Assembly: GCA_024516035.1 (NCBI GenBank)
Contig: CM044960.1
Location: forward strand, 18,918,183-18,982,182
DNA length: 64,000 bases
Source: Bactericera cockerelli
Taxonomy: Eukaryota; Arthropoda; Insecta; Hemiptera; Triozidae
Reading direction: 5' to 3'
Made by a program: the position numbers and the translations under genes. The notes under the pieces were generated by a model. It did no database searches and was not told the DNA's origin. It was given only the letters and a program-made list of their open reading frames with translations. Every line of letters begins with the position of its first letter. Position 1 is the first letter of the stretch. Shown here one piece after another: positions 51,057 through 63,175 of the stretch.

Positions 51057-52554
51057 TATGCACTGTCTACACAGAAATTAATCATAGCTATGTTTTTGTA
51101 TCATGTACAACTTATATTTACAATACTATGCTTATCATGTTCAACATGAATACCTATAACATCTTTGTCTGAACTGTATATTCTGTCTGTATCGTGTGAC
51201 ACTACGTTGTGACCGTGTCATGTAGCTATTGTGCGGTTCTTTTTTCTTTGTTTTCTCTGCCGTTCTTAGATGTCATAATATTTCAAACCTGACTCTGGCT
51301 TTTTGTTTTGGTCAACTTGATAATGACTATAATGAGCATACAAATACTCATAGGCGTAGTTATGACAGCAACCGTTTGAGATACAAGAAAGAAAGATCAA
51401 AAACCTCTCAGCTTGATTCAATCTTCTTTCTGAGAGAGCTGGGTTCTCTTATACTAATGAAAAGTCGAGATCCCACTGGGTGCACCATTTAATGCTTTTC
51501 TCCTTCTTTAGAGTCAAACGAGATCCAATCTTACTGATTGAAAATTTGCTTCGCAACGCTTTGCAACACTTCTGATTCAAAATTCGTCACAAAATGTTGC
51601 GAAACGTTTCGAAGCAAATGTTGCAGTCAGTGTGATCCCGGCTTTATATGTAAAATTATGTTCTCTGAAATTAATTTTGGATTTAATCATTTTGTTGCCA
51701 TGATTTCCTCTCGACCCATACAATATAACACACTCCACGCACTCATAATTATAAGCCCCGGGGTTCAGGAACTTTTAGAAGAAGACCTCGAGATGTTATA
51801 AGTACATCTTTTCAAGGTTCACTTGAATTAAAAAACAAAGCAGCATTAGGCCCAGGAAAAAAATATTGTAACCACTAAATAGTATGTGGTTACTAAATAG
51901 TAAGTGGTTACATTATGTCTTGAGTTATTGTAAAAACATTCTCTTTGCAATTAGCCTTTTGTAAGTAAGATTTCACCTATATTTGATGCAAGAAGCCTTG
52001 GCCCTTCGCAAAATGCCTAATTTTGTAATCTGCCAATTAGATAATAAATTAAATATCTTTTTTTTTCTTTTTTTTTTTTTTTTAATGTCTTTATATTGTG
52101 AAATCAGGTTGTCATGCCTGATAGAGATCGTTATTTGTTTAATAAATTCAAGTTTTGGGTTTGACTTCCGACTTGAACCTGGTCGACCTTAAACTCTATT
52201 ACACTGGCAGACTGATATTGCTAATGCCTTTAATTAGTTGAGTCCTAATATAGTTTGACAATGCATACGCTATTCTAGTACAAATAGATTCTCATTTTAT
52301 GATTAGTCCTAATACATTTTACCATCTCTGTAGTGTATAGTTGTTTACGTACTTGTATTATATTCTTACAAACGCCTTTGGATAACGGTCACAATATTTC
52401 AGTTGGTGAAGCTTCACAAAAGCAGGTTTATTATCCATTGGATGCTAGATAAAAAAAGAGAGAGATAAAAAAATGGTCCTAAAGTGGCACAAGGTCCCAC
52501 TATAGCCTGGTAGACACGTATTATTTGCGGACACATTATGGTATTTTTAATTTC
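51057..52554. other. Gene-free stretch
   Basis: No supported gene. At about 51548-51640 an imperfect inverted pair (GCTTCGCAACGCTTTGCAAC and GTTGCGAAACGTTTCGAAGC) suggests a degenerate small foldback. A T-rich run lies at 52058-52083. Confidence 0.4.
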
Positions 52555-52795
52555 TTTTCAAGATGAGTCATGGGTGTTTCACAGCCTTTTTACTTTCTAT
52601 ATCCTATAATAAGGAAAGTATTTTTATTTTGTAGCCATGAAACAACAGCTTTTGTAGACACTTGTGGTTTTTGTTGTAGCTTGAGCTTGCCCATTTTTGA
52701 GTATACCTGCCCTCTGATGGGCGAGAGGTGACACAATTTCCCATTGAGGTTCTGGGTGAAGACAAGTTTTGGTCAAAACTGAATTTTAGTCGCTT
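52555..52795 (-). mobile_element. SINE family B with inserted 30-bp hairpin
   Basis: Family B body (complement of TGTAGCCATGAAACAACAGC and TGGGCGAGAGGTGACACAAT). At 52591-52620 it is interrupted by a 30-bp unit, TACTTTC...GAAAGTA, nearly identical in inverted orientation to 39184-39213. Confidence 0.87.
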
Positions 52796-55494
52796 GGGGG
52801 CTGCTATAGAGTTCTTATTTACTTCTAAATGAGTCTTAACTAACTCTTTTTACAGTCCAATGTATGATTAATGCTGTGTTAAAGTCTTACTGTCTTTCCT
52901 CCTTATTTCCTTGGTAGGGCGATTGATTTGTCTCCTCTTTTGCTCTGGCTGGCACTGCAGTACTTTGCTCACTTGCCGCACCGTTGGGTATCGCCATCAC
53001 GAACCTAGCGACCTCTTGATTGCAAAACCTCTCAGCATACCGGTCGTGAAGGCAATGTCTGCTCTGGTTGTGACGGTTGTCAATACAGGAAGTGGCAACA
53101 GACCCCGTCGTGCTGTTCCACTTGAAACTCGTTTCATCAGAAGGAAAGTGATGAAACGTAAATATGATGAATCCGTCATCTCATTGTTCGATTTGTTCGG
53201 TGTGTAGCCAAACAGGTCATGCACGCATCCCAACTTTAATTGCTTTTGACCTTGGCCCCAGTTTCACGGCTGGGACCATGGTCTTGTAATCAGGGAGTCG
53301 ATAATTCGAGGTCTTGTTAGCGTTTGTTCAGTTTTCAAAGTTCCACTTAGCAGCAATATTACTCGTAATGTAGTGTATGGTTTTGCGATCTCTTTTATCG
53401 GCAGATGTGTTAATGTCTAATGAAGAATGGCCGATAAGACACGCAATATTTTCTAAAGATTGATAATATGATCGTTATTGTTTTGATTTTAGATAAGATA
53501 ATATAAAATGAGATGATGTATCATTCATTATAATCATTATACATCCGGTTCATTTACACTAGCAGTAAGAAATTGAAACAAAAGAACCCAATTGGGTTTC
53601 AGCACAGAAATAAAGTACTTTCCCATTGAGTCCATTGACTGGTGATCTGGTTTCTCCAGCATCAGCATCATTAAATTAACTTAATTGCGCCATTCATTTT
53701 GATTGACAAAGATGTTTACATTTTTCGAAATGTCATAATTAATGTGTGGTATTTCAACAAAGTATGTCCATCTTTCAACACCTCTACAGAGCACTGCCTC
53801 TCATTTTTTTTTTCCTCGAAACATTAAAAATTATCTTCACATCGTTCAGATGCATGGTTTTTTCTTATCTCTGTGTTCCATTTCGTGGTTTGTACCTCAC
53901 GATTACACCATAGGAAGGTATAATGTGATTAGGTATCTCTCACATCAAAGATAAGCCATTCTGGGACTTGCACACTCTCTTGATGGTCTTCTGATATTTA
54001 TGTCTCGGAATAAATTTTGCGTCTCTTTCATGTTTGGTATTGCCTCACTTGCAGTGTTTTATGAAGGCTGTTCAAGTAGGACTGGTTGAGTCAACTACGC
54101 ATAAAAAAACAGAGCATTTCGGCCAAGCTGTCGTGCAAATTCTTGCCATTTTAATGAGATTTATTAAAACACAAAGAAAAAATTCTATAACTTTACTTTT
54201 TGGTGATGTTCTTTTCATTTATTCGAAACAGTTAAAAATTACTGCTGTTAGAATAGACTATCACTAGGTTATGTATTAGAAAAATTCGGTTTAATTGTTT
54301 ATTATTTAAAATGAGTCCAATTAATTATCATCTCTTTATGTAACAAAAATAATAAATTGTATTGTACCCAAGTACTAAACCATTATATATGCTTGGTGAA
54401 TTTATCTTTCACTAACTGCAACATGCCATATTTCTCGAATTTTAATTACATATCTCATATATGTAATATTTCGACAAAAAGCGTAAACAAAAGAGATAAG
54501 CAAGTAAATATTTGATTAAATCCAACTCACTATCCACGGTGATCTCTGTCTTGTAATCTCTGCACCGCTAACTACCTATGTATCAGCTGGTGACTATTTC
54601 ATAAGAGCCATGTGCTGAAGTAGGAGAAGGCAATGAGCTCTGAGCCACCTAGACTCCAGGGTCAGTAGGACAGCCTGAATATTGAACCCGGAGGACAGTC
54701 TGAGGAAGGTTCTAGAACTTCGGAGTTGCTGAAGATACGAACCAAGGGCGGCTTGACACTCCTAGGAAATAGGCTTGTAAGTGGGGTGGTGGTGGTGGTG
54801 GTGATAAGTTGTATATAAATATGTGGCAAATATGATTGTCTGTGAGTCAGAGGCAATTTAGTTACCTGAAAGTTTTGTTTTTTTTGTTGTTGTTGCAATT
54901 TAGACCTTTATTTCATTATTAAATTTGGTACATTAGCTAATTTATATCGATAGTTTCAATGTTGCATAAAATAGGGTTCTAGTAATTTTTGATTTTGGTT
55001 GGATTCTAACATTCAAATCTATTTGAAACATTGACTAATTTCACCTGTCTCGTAGGCTTTTCAAATGCCGGACGTGGTGTTGGTGTTAATTTTGGGAATA
55101 CTGGATGTGTGAGCCCCTAGCCGGATTGGGTAATTCTGTTTTAAAAAATCAAACCTTGGAAGGTTTGATTTTTTCTGGTTTCTCCTTATTTATAATTTGA
55201 GAAGAAGGCTGCTGGCCTACTCCCTTTTTATTGTAACCCCCCAACCAGAGGGTTTAAATAGATTGGATATGACCGCTGATTTACTCAGTAAAATAACAGG
55301 CCTAGTTCGATTCAATCCGAATCTCTTGTTGTTTTCCCCAGTCAGGAATGAGGTAGGAATAGGCTAGATAGCCGCCAAGTATCTTCATAATAATAATAAT
55401 TTCGTGTCCGTGAGATAGGTATAGATACCTAAATCACGGTGGTGAGAGGATTATATGGACGCCCAGATCCAATGTCTAGGCTCTTTTCATGTCC
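52796..55494. other. Gene-free stretch
   Basis: No supported gene. It includes a (GGT)n microsatellite at 54785-54802. The ORF at 52911-53207 shows no recognisable domain. Confidence 0.4.
55143..55174. repeat. 15-bp-stem hairpin
   Basis: AAAAAATCAAACCTT at 55143-55157 is the exact complement of 55160-55174 with a 2-nt loop. Confidence 0.8.
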
Positions 55495-55737
55495 ATTGAT
55501 TCTATTTGGTTTTAACATCCTGACTTGAGGTAGACAGGCTGGTACGATTCCCATTCGCTGGGAATCGTACCAGCTACCCACATTAACCTCACCCAGCCTG
55601 GGTGGGGCCGGAATCGCCAGCCTCACATGTTCGGAGGGGACAGAATTTTCTGTGCGAAAAGTCTGCTCCAACCGGGAATCGAACTAAGGATCTCTGGACT
55701 ACAGGCAGTAGTCACAACCGTTACGCCACGGAGTATC
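55495..55737 (-). mobile_element. SINE family C, tRNA head plus shared body
   Basis: The minus-strand head (55737 to about 55665) has box A CTCCGTGGCGTAACGGTTGT and a near-perfect box B, AGTTCGATTCCCGG. The body follows as at 45.2 kb. At 55538-55574 part of the body is duplicated as a perfect 15-bp inverted repeat (GCTGGTACGATTCCC), replacing the stretch between GGGAATCG and the GGAGGG motif. Confidence 0.87.
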
Positions 55738-57764
55738 TACAAAAACACATAGATTCAGGCTTAGTATGATCATTGATCAGGACCTCGAGTTTGTTTCTTC
55801 TCCTAGAGGTGAGTGTTCTTGGGCTTTAGTAAGTGGGGGAGTATGGAGCATGTCTAGGTAGACACTCTAAGTTCGGTGCACTCAATAAACAGTAGAGATC
55901 AGCTAGGAATAGAAGATACTGTCAGTTTAAACAGGAGGTTGGTCATCTCGTTCAGTTTGGGAGACCTTGAGATTCGAGGAAGAACTTGAAATAATGAGAC
56001 TGAGCTCAACTGCACCAGAAGATAATTATTTTCTCCTTCTCTTTGCCCTCAAGGTTTTAACATGATGAGTAAAATAGTTTACATCAAACTGTGGAGGATT
56101 ATCTGAAGAATTGTTGTCTAAAAAAGACGTCCTAATTAACATGAATCGTGTCCATAGTATTTATTTCTAAATTTGAGAGCAGTGTTCGGATTTCGGAATT
56201 TGTGTCCAAGTAAAAAGTTTAGCTGTTTTATTTTTATTTTTTTAATACAGACACCACGCTTAAGAGGACTTCTAAAAAAGTCATGTAAAAACATTACAGA
56301 GTGGTGAAGTTCTTCACAAAAATTCTGTCTTATTAGATTACCTATATCATCTCTATAGGTAGAGATATTGAGTTTCTCATAAATTTATGAGTTATGAATG
56401 ATTTAATAAACCAAAAGACCCGATTATTAGGAGTTCTCAGAATGATTAGGATAAGAACAGCTTGGCGTCGTTGAGTGTACAAATTGTCTCCTAACAACTC
56501 ATGTAGAAAATGCAATGACATAGCACGTTTCATAAGTCTAATGGGTAGATACTTCTCTAAACAGTATGTCTATCGACACCACAACCACACTGTCCACATT
56601 GCTTATAACTTCAACTATACAATTTAAATTACACACATGAGTACGTATGAACTATCAACTCATGCATTATCTTAATCATAAACTGAATCAGCTATGAAAA
56701 GGTTCTCGAAGATTCCGCGATGTTGAAAGAGAATAACTTAAGAAGATTGATGGTAAAACGAACAACACCCAAGACATAAAATCCTAATATTGCGAGTAGA
56801 CCGCAACTGTCCATTCTTATTCTCTCTACTCCCTCTCCTTATCTCTCTCCATCATGAAATTTCTGCCTACCAACAAAGCACTGGAACGTACAAATCATTA
56901 AATCCCAATATTGGCAAACAACTTCACAACAATTTCGTACTATCCGATACATCCTGTTGTTGTCGGCAACCTCTGGTAATGGGTTTGGTCAATGACGCAT
57001 GTGGAATTGTACTTGCGAGGTGGTTGTGCCTGAATCCAGAAAGTTTGAAACCACCAGGGGAATCCCATTTCATAGGATTAAGTTGTATCCGTAATGGAAG
57101 ATTTTTTTTTCTGATTTGAAGATGTAAAATTCCATAAATTTAGAATTAATTTGAGGGAATCCCATTTCAAAAGATCGTGTTGTATCCTCAACTTTAACAA
57201 CAATAACGACAATGTCTGAATTCGAAATGCGAAAGTCTTTAGAAACTTACAACTTTGAGAAGATCACATTTTCATAAAATCAATGGTTTTGGTTGGTTCT
57301 TCTTAGCGTGGTAATAAGAATGCAGAATATCGGCTCAATACCTCTGCTGTCTGAAAAATTTTTACTCGTACTTACTGATTACTAGGATGAATGATTTAAA
57401 AAAATCGTCTTCTCACAATCTGGCCTAAAACTCGCACATTTTTTAAGAAAAATACCGCTCGGTTCTAAGATTCGAAGAAAACAAACCTTGAGCAAAAATA
57501 AATAATTTCCAGAAGACAGAATATGAACTTCCGGCCTCAGGGTCAAGAGCAATTTATGTGAATAGTCATGGACATATTGGTTAATAACCTAACATTAAAG
57601 TATTATGACTCCACTGAAAATTTGAGAGTTCTTGCGAGACTGGATTAAACGTAGCAATAAACTAGTTACCAAAGATAAATATATATTTTTTAGATATTCC
57701 ATTATTGTTTGTACGCTGAAATCGTGTGATCATTAACCAAACCTCGAAATTTCATATTATTTTC
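55738..57764. other. Gene-free stretch
   Basis: Nothing recognised beyond short AT-rich ORFs. Confidence 0.4.
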
Positions 57765-57838
57765 AACCTAGACTTGAACCCGCAACCTTCAGCATATGAG
57801 GCATGTGAATTAAGTTCACCACGGAGGTCGGCTACAGA
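57765..57838 (-). mobile_element. tRNA-like SINE head
   Basis: On the minus strand: CCGACCTCCGTGGTGAACTT (box A region) and GCGGGTTCAAGTCTAGG (box B). No body defined. Confidence 0.6.
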
Positions 57839-57968
57839 ATCAGACTTAATGACCTATCAATGTTCTGGTTGGTTAAAAATAACTTTCAGTTCAAAATATC
57901 AATCAATTTATTACCACAACCTGTTAAGCTTTTTACTGTCATCATTGATTTTAATCCCAATTATGATT

Positions 57969-58662
57969 TCATCTCATGATGACCTCACTTTTCGCTCTCT
58001 TTTCAAATTCTGGGGCTTTTTCTCTTCCGTCAGTCTTGAGCTTATCTCCCCCAAAGTCATCAACTTGCAGCATCTTGCAGATGCCCATGCCGCCGCTGTG
58101 AGATGCACAGGACTGCATAATGCGCTCCATTTTCCGTTCTTCTTCCTCGGTGTCCCTGAAATTATTCAATATGTAATGGTTTTCATAATACATATGAGTC
58201 ACCTATTGTGGTGAACATTTTGAACATCCAAACTGTTTGATGTTTGTACATCGTACAAAATTATCAATAAAGCATTGATAAGTTCTTTGTTCAAGCTGTA
58301 CTGGAGCTGTTGTTAGCGTGGTATATCAGAGATTGTACATTTATCTACAGAATCACGTCCCTAAACGTTATAGTTATCCCTGGTTAGAAAAGACGTAAAA
58401 CGATACGATTTTCCCTCGGACGAAGATGGGAAAGGAGTTCTAATTATACGATGACCTTAACCACATACCAGAAATGGAAATAATTGGGATTTGTTGAGAA
58501 CCTAAGCCCCTGGCACTGCACTGACCTGTAAGTCCGGAAGGACTGGCGTTCGGCATTTTTCTCCATTTGTTCGAACGTCATGATGGCATTGTCCAACTCG
58601 TGGTCACGTCTCATCTTCCTCTGCGCTTTCTCGGCCGGATTGCACTGGAACAGCGACTCCAT
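57969..58662 (-). CDS. Unknown 107-aa charged protein, two exons
   Basis: Coding exons on the minus strand are 58526-58662 and 57969-58155, joined at a GT-AG intron (AG|gtcagt ... ttcag|G) with matching phase. The start is MESLFQCNPAEKAQRK after an in-frame TAG four codons upstream; the stop is TGA. Residues 8-75 are highly charged and probably helical (KAQRKMRRDHELDNAIMTFE, TEEEERKMERIMQSC). A short conserved-looking stretch GGMGICKMLQVDDFGG follows. No signal peptide, membrane segment or catalytic motif. Minus-strand AATAAA (57912-57907) lies about 57 bases past the stop. I do not recognise the family. Codon composition and clean splicing make it a probable real gene. Further 5' untranslated exons toward 59.1 kb are possible. 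Confidence 0.72.
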
Positions 58663-59172
58663 AGGTTCTATCTACTAGGTTAATATACTAGAAAATTTTG
58701 AATCTATTAACTTTTCAACTTAGAACTTCATTATAAAATTACAGAAAATGTAAAATACAAACGGCTTGAAAATGTCCCGTTGAAATAAAATTTTGTATGA
58801 ACTAATACACTGGCTCGCCTGTGTATAGCTCTCCAAGTTTTCTTAAAAGCCCTATAGATGGTCTTTTTTCTTGTCTCGTTACAAATGCTTCCCATTTTAA
58901 GAAAAGTGGCGTAGTTATAAAAAAAAGAAGCTTCTGCTATTATTCTGGTCACTTTATTATTTTTTTTTCGATCGAATAATACTCTTTCGGTAGGGATTTC
59001 CCTCCGAAAGATCACTCGCGATGCTGTTTGAGTCATTGCTGAGCGCGGATGAAAGGAGAAAACACCAGGGCATGACTTCAACATCTTGGTGACACTTTTC
59101 TTTCCCTGTTTGGATCAAAATGAAAAACACATTCGTCATAGGAAAAGCTACTCATCCTTAGTTATGTAAGTG

Positions 59173-59750
59173 TGACGTCACAAGAGTATGTGGTTAGCTC
59201 GAATTTAAAACGGGAAAACATTTCTCGTCCATTTTATGTGACGTAATCATCACTTGCACATTTTGGCTGATTAAGTTGATTCCCAAGTTTCACTGGACCA
59301 GTTACTATTTATTTCTCTCTACCGCTGTTCTCTATTAAACCGGTCAGTAATAGTAACAAGTTCTTCACATCTAATATTCTGCGTTGCAAATGAGAAGGTA
59401 TCAGCGGATCGGGTTGTATGCCAGCTATCTTAATTCTTGTTTACCAGATCCATGACGTCATAAAGTTCATGTCGGTATTTATTAGAATCTTGGAAATCAC
59501 AAGTGTTCTTTCCCGATCTATAGTTGCCTACGTCACAGTTGTTGGTTTTAATGTTTTTTTTTTTAGTACCTACATGGGATAATTCTTTGAACTTCAGCGG
59601 TAGAGACGTAGTTTGCGGATAAATTACAGAGTAATTATTTTTTGTTGAAAACAAGTAGGCAGTTGGCTATATTCACTGCTTTATATTTAAAGGTTTCTAT
59701 CTTAAGCGTGGCGTTGTCATATGACTAGGTTTGTAGTTGAAAGTGACGTT
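59173..59750 (-). promoter_or_regulatory. Cluster of CRE/ATF-like sites
   Basis: Two perfect TGACGTCA palindromes (59173-59180, 59453-59460) and three near matches: TGACGTAA (59239-59246), TACGTCA (59529-59535) and TGACGTT (59744-59750). They lie 0.5 to 1.1 kb upstream of the 107-aa gene. The strand is assigned from the gene. CREB/ATF/bZIP binding is inferred from the consensus only. Confidence 0.5.
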
Positions 59751-62700
59751 TAACCCAAATTAAACAAGACTTCTTTTTCAGTGTACACTGTACATGTACA
59801 ATTGTACAAGTATATTTTGTCTTACTTGATTGAAATATGTTTTATTTTTTCTACTTCAATATACGTCTAGTGATCCTAAAGCAATCTTCATATTATAGCG
59901 ACCAGCTTCGTTCAGTCTTTACGATTATTAAGAAATTTCAACTTTTCTCATCAAAAGTATCGGTCAATATCAAGTAAAACTGAATATCAAAGAAACTTGA
60001 GTACTTGTGAAATTTGGTATCCTTGATCTAGAGAGTTACCCCCGACGTCCTTAAATTGTACAATACAAGAGGCAGGTAGGTTCATGGAACTTTCTCACAT
60101 GACCACCTACAATGTCTTTATCTTACAAAATATCCACCAAGGTCTTGCCAAATCTGTCTAGATTCCAGGGAGAACACATTTACTGATATTATTTCAAGTA
60201 TGTTATCTTTAATGATGTATGATAATCTGATGACGTGTCCAATTTGATAAGAAACGCATTGGAGATTTACTTTTTCACCATGTTGTCAGATAAATGTGTT
60301 ATGATCGGTGTCCACAGTATTTTCCGGTTTAACCAGCTTGCTTATCAATTTCGTAGGTCCAACAGGCCTAGTAGGAAGTCAAGAGATATTGAAAGATCTC
60401 ATTTCCACATGTGCTTATTATCTTTCTGTAGGTATTTCACCTAACAAATCTGGGAACTTATCCTACCTCTTGTCTTGTTGTACCTTCGTACAGATTTTGT
60501 AGCACGCATAATTCCATATTTTGGTTTTCACAGATAATTTATGAAATATTTTTGACTGAAGAGTCATTGTTGAAAAAAAAATTCATTGGAGTTGTCTGAC
60601 AGGAACATCCATGTGAGATGTGCAACCCAACTGGATAGGAGTTCATCGATTTGTTCACTTCTCAGGAACCACGCTGATATCTTTTCAGTATATGTAATAT
60701 TTGTAATATGTATGTACATAATTTGTACTAGCTTGTCATATAGTTGATCAATGTTGAACTTATGTTACCTACTACAAGTCTTTCTTATGAAGGCCACCTT
60801 TCGTCGTGTGACCTTAACTTTGCTGATTTCCGTTATAATCGCATAAAAAACGGATATCCATTTCTGGACTTGTGGTTTATTTAGGATTGATTAAGAGATT
60901 TCTTAACCATCGTCATTTGTAAATTTCCTGGGAGTTGGAAGTACGTTTCCATGCATTCTGCATTCACGCAATTTTATTTTGGTAATATTGGTATTAGGTA
61001 TTAGATTCACCTTGACTTGATCTAACAGTATAAAAGAGATATTGAAGTTTGTACTGTTGACTGGGACTCTAGGATTGGTATTTTCACGACAGTACTGATA
61101 CTACTGATTGATCATGAGCACAATAATAAATAATCACGATTGTATGCCAGTCTGAATCCAGGTGCAGTAAAGTTGTTTATGTCATTCAACATCTTATGCA
61201 GGCCCTAACTAAAGGAAATGGTTAGCCCATCTGTCAAACTGGCACAAACACTGATTTCCTATGGCAGAAACCTGAACATAAATATCAATTTTTTTCATTT
61301 TTTGCAAATCATCATTTGTTTGCTCAGTGAGCACTGAGCACTCCCATTTTTGCCAGTCAGCAAGGTGTGTTCAGTATTTGTGAGAATATCTTTTCTACGG
61401 CCAGGTTTTTAAGTTTAATGTAAGAGTTACGCTATTTATTGTTCCATTTCAAGACAATTGTGCCAAAATAATAGTCTAATGGGAAATAATAGTTACTAAC
61501 GGTGAAGATATATTTTTGGCCTCACTTCAATTCCTATGTCCACACCAAACTTGCTCCTTGTAAATGTATTTTAAAGGTAGAGTTGATAAATCAAGTGTGT
61601 ATCTTTCATGTACCTTATCTTGTTCTTTTCTAGATACTTTTCTTATCAGAACTATCAGGCCCTTGGAGCAATTCGTCCAATTAAGCTGTCGTTTTATCGG
61701 CCTAGTTGAACCTAGAATGTCTAGAAAACTTCTTTGCTCGTTCTGGCTTAAGTGCTGTTTTATGTTTGTTTTCAGTAAAATCGTCGAACTATAGTATCTC
61801 AACTATCTCACCCACAACAGTACCCATAATCATTCAATTTTTCAGTCCAATTTTTATTTTGAATACAATGAGATAAGCACCTCTGTTTAAATAAATATAC
61901 TTGTGGAGAACAAACTATCTTATTATTATGCTGTTGGTTCTTCCTCAATGCACTATGAGAATGTCTTGGTTAGATTGCCAATATATTATGAATATGTATC
62001 ACATCTATATGAACAATGCCAATGATAACGGAATAAAATTCATGGCAGTTAAAGTTAAGCAATACATCACGCAAATTCAGTTTGCTATGAGGAAAGATTA
62101 AAAAAAAAACACTGATCATCATGCCATCAAATTGAGAATTCTAATCTCGATCTCTTGCTTCTATTGATCTGTAATCGGAATTTTAATCTTAAATATTGGA
62201 TTTTAAATATTTGGTTCATTATGATTTATTCCTAAAATCTATGATACTATTAACCACACAGTCGTCATAGCAATTTTATTCATTTGTTCAATATTGTGAG
62301 TGCAAACTTCTTCTACAGGTATGAAGACTGTTTGGTGCTTGTAATGGAACATTGGAAAGGCAGTAAATCATCATAATATATTATGAAAGTGTGCTCTGTG
62401 CAAACTCGGAGAAAATTATCAAACAATAATGATCATTGGGATTGTCAAGCAATACATTGCAATAGGTGACCATGTATCAAAATTAAGAGAAAGTGTAACC
62501 AACAAATCAATACAAGAGAACAAAATATCATTAGAGCTGTTCTCAGAAGACGTTAAAGCATTTGGCACTGTCATTATCATTACACACTGGTAGGTAACTG
62601 CGAGTCATCTGGTCATGCAGATGTGATGGTACTTGGGATTTCAATTGTGTTTGTAATTGGCTGGGTGTTTCGTGATCGTGATGTTTGAATAGCTCTTATT

Positions 62701-63082
62701 TTTCATATTCACTGTCAGGAGAATATTGTTGAAGATCCTTCATCCGTCAAACTTGCTTTAGTTGAGTGGATTATCTTCTGAGAAAGCTCTTAGCAAATAT
62801 GAGATGCTATATTTTTGATCTGGCAGGTTAGTGCTGTTCTGTACAGTAAAATGATTTTGAATTGAAATTAATTTTACTAACAAAAAATAAGAGGAACATT
62901 GAGACATGTACGTGGTTTCTTTCTAATTATGTCACAATTGTAGTGGGTAGCTCAACCTTACGATGCTCCAAGATTCATCTTTTTTTTTCAATATCCATAT
63001 TCCTTCTCGTAATGGCGCCACTGGTTCCTATCCATACAAATAGGTATTCATCATAAGGACCCTCGGATATTTAAGCATCGTG
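59751..63082. other. Gene-free stretch
   Basis: No supported gene. All ORFs are short, AT-rich and without domains. Confidence 0.4.
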
Positions 63083-63175
63083 CAGAAAAATACCATCCCT
63101 GCTGGGGATCGATCCCAGGTCACCGTGTTTGCAAGCCAATGCGCTACTTGCCTCGACCACAGTGACTTACTCCAC
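63083..63175 (-). mobile_element. SINE family G, tRNA-like head
   Basis: On the minus strand: CACTGTGGTCGAGGCAAGTA (box A region) and GGGATCGATCCCC (box B). Related to the copies at 12.6 and 26.3 kb. Confidence 0.65.

Noticed and set aside
52911..53207. 98-codon ORF with mixed composition
   Set aside because: No recognisable domain, no codon bias and no splice context that supports an exon.
58731..59139. Short minus-strand ORFs upstream of the 107-aa gene as a further coding exon
   Set aside because: No splice pair joins them in frame and an in-frame stop precedes the 58662 ATG; at most this is untranslated sequence.
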